A stretch of DNA of 64,000 nucleotides from Pseudomonadota bacterium. GTDB taxonomy: Bacteria; Pseudomonadota; Gammaproteobacteria; QQUJ01. The stretch lies in NCBI GenBank assembly GCA_008501635.1, contig QQUJ01000010.1, positions 124,001 to 188,000 of the forward strand, written 5' to 3'. Shown here piece by piece: positions 1 to 9,573 of this stretch (within the stretch, counting starts at the first letter, position 1; every line of letters begins with the position of its first letter). Below the pieces are notes generated by a model. The model saw only the letters and a program-made list of their open reading frames with translations, did no database searches and was not told the origin of the DNA. The translations under genes were made by a program, and so were the position numbers.

Positions 1-378
1 GGGCAGCGGATTCTGATCGTCCGCGGTGTCGGGGGGCGCGAGCTGCTGGGACAGACCCTGGCGAAGCGGGGCGCCAAGGTCGAGTACGCGGAGGTCTACC
101 GCCGTGCCCTGCCCGCGGCAACGGATGATCGCCTGACCGACTGGTTGGTTGCCGATCAGCTCGACGTGGTCACGACCACCAGTCCGGCGGGACTGGAGAA
201 CCTGGTGGCATTGGCAGGGCGGGAGGGCAAGGATTTGCTCCTCCGGCTGCCGCTGGTGGTGGTGAGCGAACGTATGTTACAACTGGCCAGAGGGCTGGGA
301 TTCGAAGGACCCGTCCGGGTCGCGAGGGGCGCCGGTGAAGACGCTGTGAGTGATGCGGTGGTCGCGCTGAGGCGATAA
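1..378 (+). CDS. hemD: Uroporphyrinogen-III synthase, C-terminal part (cut by window edge)
   Basis: Coding sequence is already open at base 1 in frame 1 and stops at 378, giving the last 125 residues. It reads as the second Rossmann-like lobe of HemD: ILIVRGVGGRELL, then an AxVxYxEVYRR segment, then the TTTSPAGLENL stretch typical of the family. HemD cyclises hydroxymethylbilane to uroporphyrinogen III in the cytoplasm, the last shared step before haem and sirohaem diverge. The gene is 16 bases upstream of hemX and followed by hemY, the order commonly seen in Gammaproteobacteria, which supports the call. The N-terminal lobe and start lie outside the window. Confidence 0.9.
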   Translation, partial: GQRILIVRGVGGRELLGQTLAKRGAKVEYAEVYRRALPAATDDRLTDWLVADQLDVVTTTSPAGLENLVALAGREGKDLLLRLPLVVVSERMLQLARGLGFEGPVRVARGAGEDAVSDAVVALRR

Positions 379-394
379 CGGAGCACAGGCACCG

Positions 395-1531
395 ATGAGT
401 GAGAACGACAAACAAGACCCCGAGGTCGAGGCGGAGCGAGCGATTATCGAGGCGACCCCTGACGATTCGAAAGAGGCTCCTGTCGATACCGCCAGCGACG
501 ATTCCGCACCCGAACCGGATGATGCGGCCCCGGTGTCGTCGCCCCCCGCCAGGCGCGGTGGCAGGGCGGCACTGATCCTCGCCGTCGTTGCCCTGCTGCT
601 TGCAGCGGGTGTCGCCGGACTCGGCCATTACCGTTTTCAGCAGCTCGACAACCAGTTCAGCGCGCTGCCTCCCGCGATCGAACGCAATGCCGGGCGCCTC
701 AGTAGCGAGGAACAGCGCAGCGCCGATCTGAGCAGTGCCATCGAAGAGCAGAAAGCGGCCCTGGCGCGACAGAGCGGTAATCTGGAGGAAGCCATCGGCG
801 CCCTGCGCGCGCAGATCGGGCGGGATCAGTCCGGTTGGGTCATGGCGGAGACGGAGTATCTGATGCTGGTGGCCAACCACCGCCTGCAACTCGAGCGCGA
901 TGTCGTTACCGCGGTGGCGGCGTTGCAGATCGCCGATGAGCGGCTGCGTGAGATCGGCGATCCGGCACTGATCGAGGTGCGGGAGAAGCTCGCCGCCGAA
1001 ATCACGGCGCTGAACACCATCGCGCGTCCCGATCTCACCGGCCTGGCTCTGCGCTTGATGGGACTCGGCGGGCAGGTCGAACGCCTGACGCTCAAGGGTG
1101 GCTACCAACCTGCGCAGGCCACCCGCGGAGGGGATGCGGTCGCCGCAGCTGAGGCGCCGGCCTGGCGCCGCCTGATCCAGGGTATCTGGAGTGATCTCAA
1201 AGGATTGGTCACGGTACGCCGCACCGAGGAGGCCGTGCGCCCCATGCTGGCCCCCGAGCAGCAGTATTTCCTGCGGCAAAACCTGCGGCTGCAGCTCGAG
1301 GCGGCCCGGCTGGCGTTGCTGCGAACCGATACCGAGCAGTTGCGCATGGCGTTGCAGACGGCGCAGGAGTGGATAGGGCTGTACTTCGATGAGCGCTCCG
1401 AGGTGGCGCGTGGCATGCAGGAGGAGATCAGCGCCATCGCGGGCGTGGAGATTCGTCCGGCGCTGCCCGATATCTCGGGCTCGCTCAATGCGCTGCGCGC
1501 CCATATGCGCCAGACGGCACGGCAGGAGTAG
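395..1531 (+). CDS. hemX: HemX-type membrane protein
   Basis: This 378-residue protein has an acidic, low-complexity N-terminal tail (residues 1-50), one membrane segment at about 57-77 and a long coiled, helical domain ending near 375. It matches the HemX family, annotated historically as a uroporphyrin-III C-methyltransferase although no methyltransferase motif is visible here. An ACGGAG-like ribosome site precedes the ATG. It sits between hemD and hemY with only 16 and 3 bases of spacing, so the three are probably co-transcribed. Likely topology is a short cytoplasmic tail with the bulk in the periplasm. The biochemical role of HemX is not settled. Confidence 0.88.
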   Translation: MSENDKQDPEVEAERAIIEATPDDSKEAPVDTASDDSAPEPDDAAPVSSPPARRGGRAALILAVVALLLAAGVAGLGHYRFQQLDNQFSALPPAIERNAGRLSSEEQRSADLSSAIEEQKAALARQSGNLEEAIGALRAQIGRDQSGWVMAETEYLMLVANHRLQLERDVVTAVAALQIADERLREIGDPALIEVREKLAAEITALNTIARPDLTGLALRLMGLGGQVERLTLKGGYQPAQATRGGDAVAAAEAPAWRRLIQGIWSDLKGLVTVRRTEEAVRPMLAPEQQYFLRQNLRLQLEAARLALLRTDTEQLRMALQTAQEWIGLYFDERSEVARGMQEEISAIAGVEIRPALPDISGSLNALRAHMRQTARQE

Positions 1532-1534
1532 ACG

Positions 1535-2809
1535 ATGAAGCTGCTGATCGGGATCATGGTGGTCCTGCTGGCGGCCGCGGGACTCTCGCTGCTGCTGATG
1601 GAAGATCCTGGATACCTGCTGGTCGGCTACGGTCACTGGACATTGGAGACCTCGGTTGCGGTTGCGGTGATTGTCACCGTACTGACCTTTCTCACCCTCT
1701 ACTATGCCTTGCGGACATTGGCCAACGTCCGTGGAATGCCGCGCCGCTTCCGGCACTGGCGGCAGATCAAGCGCGGCGAAAGGGCACGGCGCTATCTCTC
1801 TCAGGGCCTGGTGGAGCTGGCGGAGGGTAATTGGGGGGCGGCCGAGAAACACCTGTTGCGCCACGTGCACGACAGCGACACCAAGCTGTTGAACTATCTC
1901 GGCGCCGCGCGCGCCGCCCAACAGCGCGGCGACTCGGATCAGCGCGACGTCTATCTGCAACACGCCCATCACAGCATGCCCGAGGCGGATGTGGCGGTGG
2001 GACTGACCCAGGCCGATCTGCAGCTCGCTCAAGGGCAGTTGGAGCAGGCGCTGGCGACCGCCACCCATCTCAAGCAGGTGGCGCCGCATCATGCCCACGT
2101 TCTCAAGCTGTTGGCCAAGCTCTATCGCGAACTGCGCGACTGGGAGCGGCTGCATGAGCTGCTGCCTGAGCTGCGCAAGCGTAAGGTGCTGGATGAGGCG
2201 CAGCTGCGGCGACTGACGCGCGAGGTGTGCAGCCATCGCCTCGACAACGCCGCGCGCGAACGCGACGCCCAACGCCTGCAGGCGGTATGGAAAGCGATGC
2301 CACGTGAACTGCACAGCGACGTTGAGCTGCTCCTCAACTACGTGCAGCACCTGGTCGAACTGGGAGAGGGCCTGACCGCCGAGCGACTGGTGGCAAAGGC
2401 GCTTGGCGAGCAGTGGGACGATCGGCTGGTGGCGCTCTACGGCCAATTACAGGGACCGGATGCGGCGCGGCAACTGGCCCACGCCGAGGGGTGGCTCAAG
2501 GCACACCCCCAGGAAGCGACGCTGCTCTATACACTGGCGCAGTTGGCCCTGCGTAACCGCTTGTGGGGCAAGGCGCGGATCTATCTGGAATCGAGCATCA
2601 GCGCCGGGGCCAGGGTCGAGGCTTACAGCGATCTCGGTGCCCTGCTCGAACAGCTGGGCGATCGCGACAGCGCCATGGATTACTACCGCAAGGGTCTGCA
2701 GCTGGCGACCGGCAGCGCGCTCGCGTTGCCCGCGCCGGCGCCTGAACACGAGGAGACAGAGATCTCCGGCGGCGGTGACTCCGGTATTGCCCAGCTCGAG
2801 AAAAGCTAA
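1535..2809 (+). CDS. hemY: HemY: membrane TPR protein of haem-biosynthesis operon
   Basis: 424 residues with two N-terminal hydrophobic segments (about 1-20 and 38-60) followed by a basic stretch (RRFRHWRQIKRGERARR) and a long array of TPR-like helices (YLSQGLVELAEGNW, LGALLEQLGDRDSAM, YYRKGLQLA). This is the proteobacterial HemY_N plus TPR architecture, unrelated to the Bacillus protoporphyrinogen oxidase also called HemY. AGGAG lies just upstream of the ATG, and only 3 bases separate it from hemX. It probably acts as an inner-membrane scaffold for haem enzymes, though its exact role is not established. Last gene of the operon; the next gene is convergent. Confidence 0.88.
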   Translation: MKLLIGIMVVLLAAAGLSLLLMEDPGYLLVGYGHWTLETSVAVAVIVTVLTFLTLYYALRTLANVRGMPRRFRHWRQIKRGERARRYLSQGLVELAEGNWGAAEKHLLRHVHDSDTKLLNYLGAARAAQQRGDSDQRDVYLQHAHHSMPEADVAVGLTQADLQLAQGQLEQALATATHLKQVAPHHAHVLKLLAKLYRELRDWERLHELLPELRKRKVLDEAQLRRLTREVCSHRLDNAARERDAQRLQAVWKAMPRELHSDVELLLNYVQHLVELGEGLTAERLVAKALGEQWDDRLVALYGQLQGPDAARQLAHAEGWLKAHPQEATLLYTLAQLALRNRLWGKARIYLESSISAGARVEAYSDLGALLEQLGDRDSAMDYYRKGLQLATGSALALPAPAPEHEETEISGGGDSGIAQLEKS

Positions 2810-2839
2810 AACCTGCTGACAACCCTGGGGCGATCAGGC

Positions 2840-3883
2840 CTAGGCCTGTTTCTGCTGCGGCGAACCGTCGTGCGCGAAGGTGAAGGCGTCGTTGAACATG
2901 TGATCGGCCGACAAGCCATGGGAGATGTAGAGTCGCGCCGCTGCCTCAACCATGGCCGGCGGACCGCTGGCGTAGACCTCGTGGGCGCGCAGATCCGGGT
3001 AATCCTCCACAACGGCGTGAGTTACCAGCCCCGTTCGGCCCACCCAGCTGCTCTCCGGCAGCGGATCCTCAACCACTGGCGTGAACTGGATATGAGGGTG
3101 GCTGGCCACCCAGTGCTCGGCCAGTTCGCGCAGATAGATATCGCTTTCGGTGCGCCCTCCCCAATAGAGGTGCAGGGGTTTGCCGAGACCGATGTAGATC
3201 GCGTGCTCGATCATTGCCTTGAGCGGGGCGAATCCGGTTCCTCCTCCCACCAGCAGGGCCGGCCGCGAGGAACCTTCGCGCAGGTAGAAATCTCCCAGGG
3301 GACCCTCGAGGCGCAGGATCTCGCGCTCCTTCATATCGGCAAATACATGCGCGCTGAATTCCCCACCCTTGATGTAGCGCACGTGCAGCTCGATGAACTC
3401 ATCGTCGTGGGGGGCGTTGGCGATCGAGAAGGCGCGGCGTTTGCCGTCGCGCAACAGGATGTTGAGGTATTGGCCAGCCCGAAACGGCATGCGCACGGTC
3501 TCGGGTAGTTTCAGGCGCAGGCGCATCACGTCGGGGCTGACATGCTCGATCTGCTCGACCCGGGCCGGCACGATACGCGGTGGTGGCAACTCGTGATCCT
3601 GGGTGGTGTTGACTTCGAGCACCAGATCTTCCGTGGCGAAGGCACTGCATACCAGCACCGCTCCATCGCCCACCTCATCCGGACGCAGTGCGGGCGGCAC
3701 CAGATCAAGCGGATAGCGTACCGCTCCGCTGACCAGTCGGGCACGACAGCTGCCGCAGGCCCCGTTGCGACAGCCGTAGGGGAGTTCCACACCGGCGCGC
3801 AACGCGGCATCCAGCAGAGTTTCGTTCTCCTGGGCCTGGAAGTGGACGTTGGAGTGAGCGAGGGTGACGGTGAATGGCATCAA
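2840..3883 (-). CDS. Ferredoxin-domain NAD(P)H flavin reductase (CDP-6-deoxyglucoseen-reductase-like)
   Basis: 347 residues. The N-terminal third is a plant-type 2Fe-2S ferredoxin with ligands in CRNGACGSC (about residues 37-45) and a fourth Cys in VLVCSA. An FAD-binding barrel follows with RAFSIAN at about 170, then an NAD-binding domain with GGGTGFAP and YASGPPAMVEA. This is the oxygenase-reductase/AscD layout, passing electrons from NAD(P)H through FAD to the iron-sulphur cluster. Close relatives in sulphur- and hydrocarbon-oxidising proteobacteria are often called CDP-6-deoxy-delta-3,4-glucoseen reductase. No oxygenase or sugar gene is adjacent, so the electron acceptor cannot be read from context. 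A UbiD gene lies nearby but not in an operon with it. Confidence 0.82.
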   Translation of the reverse strand: MMPFTVTLAHSNVHFQAQENETLLDAALRAGVELPYGCRNGACGSCRARLVSGAVRYPLDLVPPALRPDEVGDGAVLVCSAFATEDLVLEVNTTQDHELPPPRIVPARVEQIEHVSPDVMRLRLKLPETVRMPFRAGQYLNILLRDGKRRAFSIANAPHDDEFIELHVRYIKGGEFSAHVFADMKEREILRLEGPLGDFYLREGSSRPALLVGGGTGFAPLKAMIEHAIYIGLGKPLHLYWGGRTESDIYLRELAEHWVASHPHIQFTPVVEDPLPESSWVGRTGLVTHAVVEDYPDLRAHEVYASGPPAMVEAAARLYISHGLSADHMFNDAFTFAHDGSPQQKQA

Positions 3884-3946
3884 TAAACTTCTGAAACAGT
3901 GAAAGAGCCATTGTCACCCAGGGCGGGTGATCCGCACAAACTCCGG

Positions 3947-4588
3947 TTACTCGGTGGGGTGGCTGCGCTTGCTGCGCAGCCAGCGCAACAACGGTTGCCA
4001 CTGCTCAAGATCCCGCTCTACCGAGGAGGGCGCCAGCTCAAAGATCCCCACGCCGCCGGCCGCGGCGCGAATGTAGTTCTGGGTATCGCGCAACGACCCT
4101 ACGAAGGGCACCTTGAGGTGTTTCAGAAACGCCTCAAGCTCATGGAAGATGCGGGTGTGCTCGCGCACCCGGTTTGCCACCAGCGCAATACGGGTTTTGT
4201 CGTTCTGTACCCGCCCACTGGCGAGCAGCTCCTGCACGAAGTGTCCCGCCGCGCGGATGTCGATGGGTGAGGGAAGTACCGGTACGAGCAAGGTTTCGGT
4301 GCGGCGGATCAGCGCGGTGAGCGCCTTGCCGTGGGTACCGGCCGGAGCGTCCAGCAGTACCACATCGCACCCTTTGGGGACCCGCAACGGCTCCTTCCAG
4401 GCGGCGATGCCGTGAATCTCGGGGCGGGTGGGTGGTCGCGCCTGCAGCCATTCCAGACTCGATCCTTGCGGGTCGAGATCGGCCAAGGTGACACTCTGAC
4501 CTTGGCTGGCGTAATAGCTGGCGAGGTTGGTGGTCAGGGTGCTTTTGCCGCAGCCCCCCTTGGGATTGAGCAACATGATTGTGCGCAT
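3947..4588 (-). CDS. Orphan ParA/MinD-type ATPase
   Basis: 213 residues beginning at an ATG preceded by AAGGGGGCGCCT; longer in-frame extensions upstream read as non-coding. The deviant Walker A motif KGGCGKST is at residues 10-17, followed by DLDPQGSS (Walker A') and a VLLDAPAG Walker B-like segment. ParA-family ATPases dimerise on ATP, bind DNA or membrane and position cargo. There is no parB or minCE neighbour, and the length suits the small single-domain orphan ParA group. It is divergent from the kinase-HDOD gene across about 170 bases. Cargo unknown. Confidence 0.85.
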   Translation of the reverse strand: MRTIMLLNPKGGCGKSTLTTNLASYYASQGQSVTLADLDPQGSSLEWLQARPPTRPEIHGIAAWKEPLRVPKGCDVVLLDAPAGTHGKALTALIRRTETLLVPVLPSPIDIRAAGHFVQELLASGRVQNDKTRIALVANRVREHTRIFHELEAFLKHLKVPFVGSLRDTQNYIRAAAGGVGIFELAPSSVERDLEQWQPLLRWLRSKRSHPTE

Positions 4589-4757
4589 AGGCGCCCCCTT
4601 GTGCAGATTCTCCGGGTTGGGGTCTCTTCTTATCCGGGGTATTCCTTCCTCCCCATCGGCCGCACCATAGCAGGAATACACCGTCGGGTGCCAGAATGCC
4701 GCAATATTCCCGGTCCGGGTACACTTGAGTTCAGGTGTGCTGCAGACAGTGGGTGTC

Positions 4758-7130
4758 ATGGGGGATCCGACGACCAAAACACTACCGCGCCAGATCGATC
4801 GCTTCCAGGTGCGTCGCGTTCTGGGTCGAGGCGCGCAGGGTGTGGTGCTGCTCGCCTTCGATCCCAAGCTCGAACGCGAGGTGGCCATCAAGACCCTGGC
4901 GCGGACGCTGTCTGCGAGTTCGGGGGCCGAGGAGCTGCTCAAGGAGGCGCGTCTCGCGGCGCGGCTGCAGCACCCGAACATCGTCCGGGTGTTCGACTGC
5001 GGTACCAGTGCAGGGCTGCCTTACGTGGTCTTCGAGTATGTCGAGGGGGTCTCCCTCCAGGAGATCTCCACCGCCGAGGGTCCGATGACGCCGAACCGCG
5101 CCATGGAGATCGTCACCCCCATTCTCGAAGCCGTCCATTACGCCCACGAACAGGGCGTGGTGCATCGTGATCTCAAGCCCGCCAATATCCTTATAGACGA
5201 CCGGGGCGTGCCGCGGATCGCCGATTTCGGTATAGCGGGTCTGCTGGGGCAGAAGGTGCCAGGCGACATGACGGGTTCGGCCGGCTACATGCCGCCCGAG
5301 CAGCTCGAATCGCGTCCCCTGCGCCGCGAACTCGATATTTTTGCGGTCGGTATGGTGCTCTATCAACTGGTGGCGGGGCGCTTGCCGATTCAGGCGGGCA
5401 ATCTCAATGTACAGCTCTTGCAGATGTCGCATGAGGAGATTCCACCCCCATCGCAGGTGCGCAAGGAGATCGATGGCGCGGTGGATGCACTCATCCTCCG
5501 GGCGCTGGAGAAAGAGCCGGGGCGACGCTACGCCGACGCCGCCGAGTTTCTGGCTGCGCTGCGTATCTATCAGTCGCGGGGACGCGAGGAGGGTGAGGCC
5601 GCATCGTCCGCGGGCTCGGGCACCCTGGAGTTTCTGCTGCGGCGCATGCGCCACAAACCCGATTTTCCTGCCATGTCGCAGCATGTGGCGGAGATCAACC
5701 GCATGTCCGCCGATGGCAGCGATTGGTCGGCGAATGTTCTCGCCAATCTGGTGCTGAACGACTATTCGCTGACGACCAAGCTGCTGCGCCTGGTCAACTC
5801 GCCCCTGTTCGGCCAGTACGGGCGCGAGATCAGCACCATCTCACGCGCCATCGTCATTCTCGGGTTCAAGCAGGTGCGGCTTGCGGCACTCAGCCTGCTG
5901 CTGTTCGAGCACCTGCAAGGTGGCGATGGCGCCGACGAGCTGCGCGATGCCGCCGTCGGTGCGCTGATGAGCGGTCTCATGGCCCACCGCCTGGCCGGCA
6001 AGCTGCGCCTCGAAGAGCCGGAGGAGGCCTACGTGTGCGCCATGTTCCACGGTCTCGGCCGGCATCTGGTGATCTATTACTTCCCGGAGGAGTACCGCGT
6101 GATCCAGGAGCGCATGGCCCACCGCAACGACAGCGAACAGTCAGCAGCCCGGGCGGTGCTGGGGGTCAGCTACGCCGATATCGGGGTTGGTGTGGCGCGC
6201 TCCTGGGGATTTCCGCCGGCCTTGAGCGCCAGCATTGCCGCACTGCCGTCCGGCAAGCTGCCGCGCGCGGGCACTCGTGACGCCAAACTCCACCAGTTGG
6301 CGGGTATCAGCAACGAGGTATGCCGCGCTTTTGCCACTCAGCGGGGTGGTGCGCGCAATCAGGCGCTGGCGGGTATTCGGGAACGTTTCGGTGACACCCT
6401 GGCCCTGGACGACAAAGCACTGCTCAGCCTGGTGGAAACGACACTGGAGGAGATTCGCGAGCATGCCGAGATGATGCACTTGCCGACCCGTGGCAGTTCG
6501 TTGCTGCGCCAGGTTCGTGAGTGGCGCAGCGAGCAGCTTGGCGAGGTTGATGAGGCTGAAGAAAGCGGGTCGCCGCTGGCGGAGGGGGTTCCCGCCGGGC
6601 AACATCCGCAGGCCGATGCCACCGCCACCCTGATGGCGGGTGTGCAGGAGATTACCCACGCCATGCTCGAGGAGTGCCCCCTCAATGAACTGCTGACCAT
6701 GGTTCTGGAGGTGATCTACCGCGGGCTGCAACCGACGCGTGTGCTGTTCTGGGTGCGTGACCCCAAGCACCGGCAGATGGTGACCCGCTTCGGATTCGGT
6801 AAGGATATCGATCACCTGCTGGGGCAACTGCGCTTTTCGCTGGGTGAGGGCGAGGACCTTTTCAATCGGGCGTTGCGCGAGGGTACCGATGTGGCCGTCG
6901 CCGACACGCGGGAGTCGAAGGTTGCGGCACAGATTCCCGAATGGTGCCGCACGCGGTTGTCGGCCCGGACGCTGCTGCTCTATCCCCTGATGATCAAGCA
7001 GGCACCGCTGGGGTTGATTCTGGTGGATTGGGAAGAGCCGCATCGCGTGCCCGCTGCGGCGATGGAGCGGCTGCTCAAGACGCTGCGCAACCAAGCGGTA
7101 TTGGCGGTGCGCCAGCAGGGGTCGAGGTAG
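4758..7130 (+). CDS. Ser/Thr protein kinase fused to HDOD and GAF domains
   Basis: About 790 residues from the ATG at 4758; an in-frame TTG at 4725 would add 11 residues, and neither start has a strong ribosome site. Domains in order: an eukaryote-like kinase with glycine loop [12 protein letters not shown] lysine, catalytic HRDLKPANI and metal-binding DFG, all intact; an HDOD domain (roughly residues 290-490, with [11 protein letters not shown] and [15 protein letters not shown]); a linker; then a GAF-like domain (about 620-785). HDOD proteins act in signalling and in c-di-GMP-linked behaviours without HD-type catalytic residues. The combination suggests a cytoplasmic hub linking ligand sensing to phosphorylation. 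Substrates are unknown and no phosphatase gene is adjacent. Confidence 0.88.
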   Translation: MGDPTTKTLPRQIDRFQVRRVLGRGAQGVVLLAFDPKLEREVAIKTLARTLSASSGAEELLKEARLAARLQHPNIVRVFDCGTSAGLPYVVFEYVEGVSLQEISTAEGPMTPNRAMEIVTPILEAVHYAHEQGVVHRDLKPANILIDDRGVPRIADFGIAGLLGQKVPGDMTGSAGYMPPEQLESRPLRRELDIFAVGMVLYQLVAGRLPIQAGNLNVQLLQMSHEEIPPPSQVRKEIDGAVDALILRALEKEPGRRYADAAEFLAALRIYQSRGREEGEAASSAGSGTLEFLLRRMRHKPDFPAMSQHVAEINRMSADGSDWSANVLANLVLNDYSLTTKLLRLVNSPLFGQYGREISTISRAIVILGFKQVRLAALSLLLFEHLQGGDGADELRDAAVGALMSGLMAHRLAGKLRLEEPEEAYVCAMFHGLGRHLVIYYFPEEYRVIQERMAHRNDSEQSAARAVLGVSYADIGVGVARSWGFPPALSASIAALPSGKLPRAGTRDAKLHQLAGISNEVCRAFATQRGGARNQALAGIRERFGDTLALDDKALLSLVETTLEEIREHAEMMHLPTRGSSLLRQVREWRSEQLGEVDEAEESGSPLAEGVPAGQHPQADATATLMAGVQEITHAMLEECPLNELLTMVLEVIYRGLQPTRVLFWVRDPKHRQMVTRFGFGKDIDHLLGQLRFSLGEGEDLFNRALREGTDVAVADTRESKVAAQIPEWCRTRLSARTLLLYPLMIKQAPLGLILVDWEEPHRVPAAAMERLLKTLRNQAVLAVRQQGSR

Positions 7131-7174
7131 CGACGAGGGAGTTGCAGGAGCGGTTTGCGCCGCTGCTGCGAGCC

Positions 7175-8638
7175 TCAGATTCCCAACTCTCCCCAGATTC
7201 CATCGATCCGCCGTTTCACCTCGTCGCTCATGGTGGCCGGACGACCCCATTCGCGGTCGGTCTCGCCCGGCCACTTGTTGGTGGCGTCGATGCCCATCTT
7301 GGAGCCCAGCCCGGCGACCGACGAAGCGAAGTCGAGGTAATCGATGGGGGTGTTGGCCAGCAGCGTGGTGTCGCGCAGCGGGTCGACACGCGTGGTCAAC
7401 GCCCAGATCACGTCCTCCCAGCTGCGCACGTCGATGTCATCGTCGGTCACGACGATGAATTTGGTGTACATGAACTGGCGCAGGTACGACCAGATGCCGA
7501 GCATGACGCGCTTGGCGTGTCCCGCGTAGCCTTTGCGGATGCTGACGCAGGCCATGCGGTAGGAGCATCCCTCCGGCGGCAGGTAGAAGTCGACGATCTC
7601 GGGAAACTGCTTCTGCAGGATCGGCACGAAGACCTCGTTGAGCGCCACACCCAGCACGGCCGGTTCGTCGGGCGGGCGGCCGGTGTAGGTGCTGTGGTAG
7701 ATCGGGTGGTCGCGATGGGTGATGCGTTCGATGGTGAAGACCGGGAAGCGCTCCACCTCGTTGTAGTAGCCGGTGTGATCGGCGTAGGGCCCTTCGTCGG
7801 CCTCTTCGCCGGGAGTGATGTAGCCCTCGAGGACGAATTCGGCGTTGGCGGGCACCTGCAGATCGTGGGTGCGGCACTTGACCAGTTCGGTCTTGGAACC
7901 GCGCAACAGCCCGGCGAAGGCGTATTCGGACAAGGTATCGGGAATCGGGGTGACGGCCGCCAGCAGGGTTGCCGGATCGGCACCCAGCGCCACCGCCACC
8001 GGAAAACGTTCGCCGGGGTGGCGCTTCTGCCACTCCGCGTAATCCTGCGCACCGCCGCGATGGGCGAGCCAGCGCATGATGACCTTGTTCCTGCCGATCA
8101 CCTGCAGGCGGTAGATACCGGTGTTCTGGCGCTCTTGGTGCGGGCCCTTGGTGACCACCAGCGCCCAGGTGATGAGCGGCGCCACGTCATCGGGCCAGCA
8201 GGTCTGGATGGGCAGGCGGCCGAGATCGACCGCCTCACCTTCGATCACATGCTCCTGACAGGCGGCCTTCTTCACCACCTTGGGGCTCATGGAGAAGACC
8301 TGCTTCAGCAGCGGCAGTTTGTCGAAGGCATCCCTGATCCCCTTGGGCGGTTCGGGTTCCCTGAGGTAGGCCAGCACCCGTCCCACCTCGCGCAGCGCCG
8401 CCACCGAATTCTGGCCCATGCCCAATGCCACCCGGCGTGGGGTGCCGAACAGGTTGCCGAGCAGAGGGATGTCATGGCCGGTGGGATGTTCGAAAAGCAG
8501 CGCCGGGCCCGCCTGGCGCAGGGTGCGGTCGCAGATCTCGGTGATCTCGAGGTGCGGAGAGACGGCGGGTCGCACGCGCTTGAGCTCGTTCAGGGCTTCG
8601 AGCTGGGTGATGAAGTCCCGCAGATCATGGTAGCGCAT
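7175..8638 (-). CDS. ubiD: UbiD: 4-hydroxy-3-polyprenylbenzoate decarboxylase
   Basis: 487 residues, the normal length for UbiD. Recognisable segments are the N-terminal [29 protein letters not shown], and the signature [12 protein letters not shown] that carries active-site acids. The C-terminal part reads [19 protein letters not shown], also typical. The enzyme removes the carboxyl group of polyprenyl-hydroxybenzoate during ubiquinone synthesis, using prenylated FMN made by UbiX. No ubiX or other ubi gene is nearby, so it is a stand-alone locus. It is convergent with the kinase-HDOD gene. Confidence in the family is high; use on aromatic acids other than the quinone precursor cannot be excluded. 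Confidence 0.93.
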   Translation of the reverse strand: MRYHDLRDFITQLEALNELKRVRPAVSPHLEITEICDRTLRQAGPALLFEHPTGHDIPLLGNLFGTPRRVALGMGQNSVAALREVGRVLAYLREPEPPKGIRDAFDKLPLLKQVFSMSPKVVKKAACQEHVIEGEAVDLGRLPIQTCWPDDVAPLITWALVVTKGPHQERQNTGIYRLQVIGRNKVIMRWLAHRGGAQDYAEWQKRHPGERFPVAVALGADPATLLAAVTPIPDTLSEYAFAGLLRGSKTELVKCRTHDLQVPANAEFVLEGYITPGEEADEGPYADHTGYYNEVERFPVFTIERITHRDHPIYHSTYTGRPPDEPAVLGVALNEVFVPILQKQFPEIVDFYLPPEGCSYRMACVSIRKGYAGHAKRVMLGIWSYLRQFMYTKFIVVTDDDIDVRSWEDVIWALTTRVDPLRDTTLLANTPIDYLDFASSVAGLGSKMGIDATNKWPGETDREWGRPATMSDEVKRRIDGIWGELGI

Positions 8639-8698
8639 GGCTCGGCCGTGGTGGTTGGGGGGAGCGCCCGATTATAGGCAAAAGCGGCCGGCTAGGCC

Positions 8699-9454
8699 CT
8701 AATCGGCAGGCAGTTGTCCGCGCAGCTTCGCGATGAGCGTGTCAAAGTCGTCCGCGATGGCCTGAGCTGCGGGCGGGTAGCGCAAGCGCACCGTTACCTC
8801 GCGCCGCAGACGGGTGTTGCTGGGGTAGATCCCGATGCTGACGCTGGGGTGGGCGATACTGAATGCTTCGAGTGGCGAGGCGATCGTCCCTTCGCCGGTG
8901 GGCAGAGTGTATTCACGCGTCAGCAGGGGTTGGCGTGCGCCGTCGCCCAGCAGTGCGGGCAGCACGCTCTCGATCATCGGTTGCAGCATGTTGGGAAAAC
9001 CGGGGAAACCATAGACGCCCTGACAGTGAAAACCGGGGGCGCCGAGAGGGTTGGTGATGAGTTCGCTGCCCTGGGGAAGTTCGGCCATGCGTTGGCGCTG
9101 CGGAGTAAACTGATCGCCATAGCGCTCGGCCAGGATCGCCAGGCACTCGGCGTGCTGCTCCAAGGGCACTGCCAGTCCCGCCGCGATGCCCTGGCGGGTG
9201 ACATCGTCGTGGGTACCGCCGATACCGCCGGAAACCAGAATCGGAAAGTACTCCGTGCTCTTCAGATGCTTTACCTCCTCTGCGATCTGTGTGGAGTCAT
9301 CGGCGAGGCTGAGCGCGATACGCGCCGATAGGCCGCATTCCCAGAGGCGTTTCAGCAGCCAGGCCTGATTGTCGTTGCTGCGTTCCCCGTAGATCAGCTC
9401 ATTACCGACGGTGATCACCGCGGGACGCAGAAAAGGATGGTTCGCTTTCGACAC
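8699..9454 (-). CDS. MoCF-domain protein (CinA/MogA-like competence-damage family)
   Basis: 251 residues from a GTG start, chosen because a clear GGGAGGAG site lies 6-8 bases upstream; the longer ATG reading at 9493 lacks such a site. The N-terminal domain shows ITVGNELIYGERSNDNQ and GGIGGTHDDVT, the hallmarks of the molybdopterin-binding (MoCF) fold shared by MogA, MoeA and CinA. Unlike full-length CinA it lacks the C-terminal nicotinamide-deamidase domain. Such short proteins are usually annotated as competence/damage-inducible protein A or molybdopterin-binding protein. It lies 60 bases downstream of ubiD on the same strand; no functional link is evident. Confidence 0.82.
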   Translation of the reverse strand: MSKANHPFLRPAVITVGNELIYGERSNDNQAWLLKRLWECGLSARIALSLADDSTQIAEEVKHLKSTEYFPILVSGGIGGTHDDVTRQGIAAGLAVPLEQHAECLAILAERYGDQFTPQRQRMAELPQGSELITNPLGAPGFHCQGVYGFPGFPNMLQPMIESVLPALLGDGARQPLLTREYTLPTGEGTIASPLEAFSIAHPSVSIGIYPSNTRLRREVTVRLRYPPAAQAIADDFDTLIAKLRGQLPAD

Positions 9455-9573
9455 CGATGACTCCTCCCGCTGAAGGCCAGGTAAGGGTAGCAAACCGACG
9501 CTAGCGGAGCGCCGGCGGCTCAGCTAGTCTCCGTAAAAGCAATGGGGATTTTCGCCTGCCTGCCACCTCGGGG

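Noticed and set aside
170-2446. 758-codon open frame on the minus strand opposite hemX/hemY
   Set aside because: It mirrors real genes in a GC-rich region and has histidine/glutamine/arginine-rich text without domains.
6941-8677. 578-codon plus-strand frame opposite ubiD
   Set aside because: Antisense shadow of a clear ubiD; no ribosome site or family pattern.
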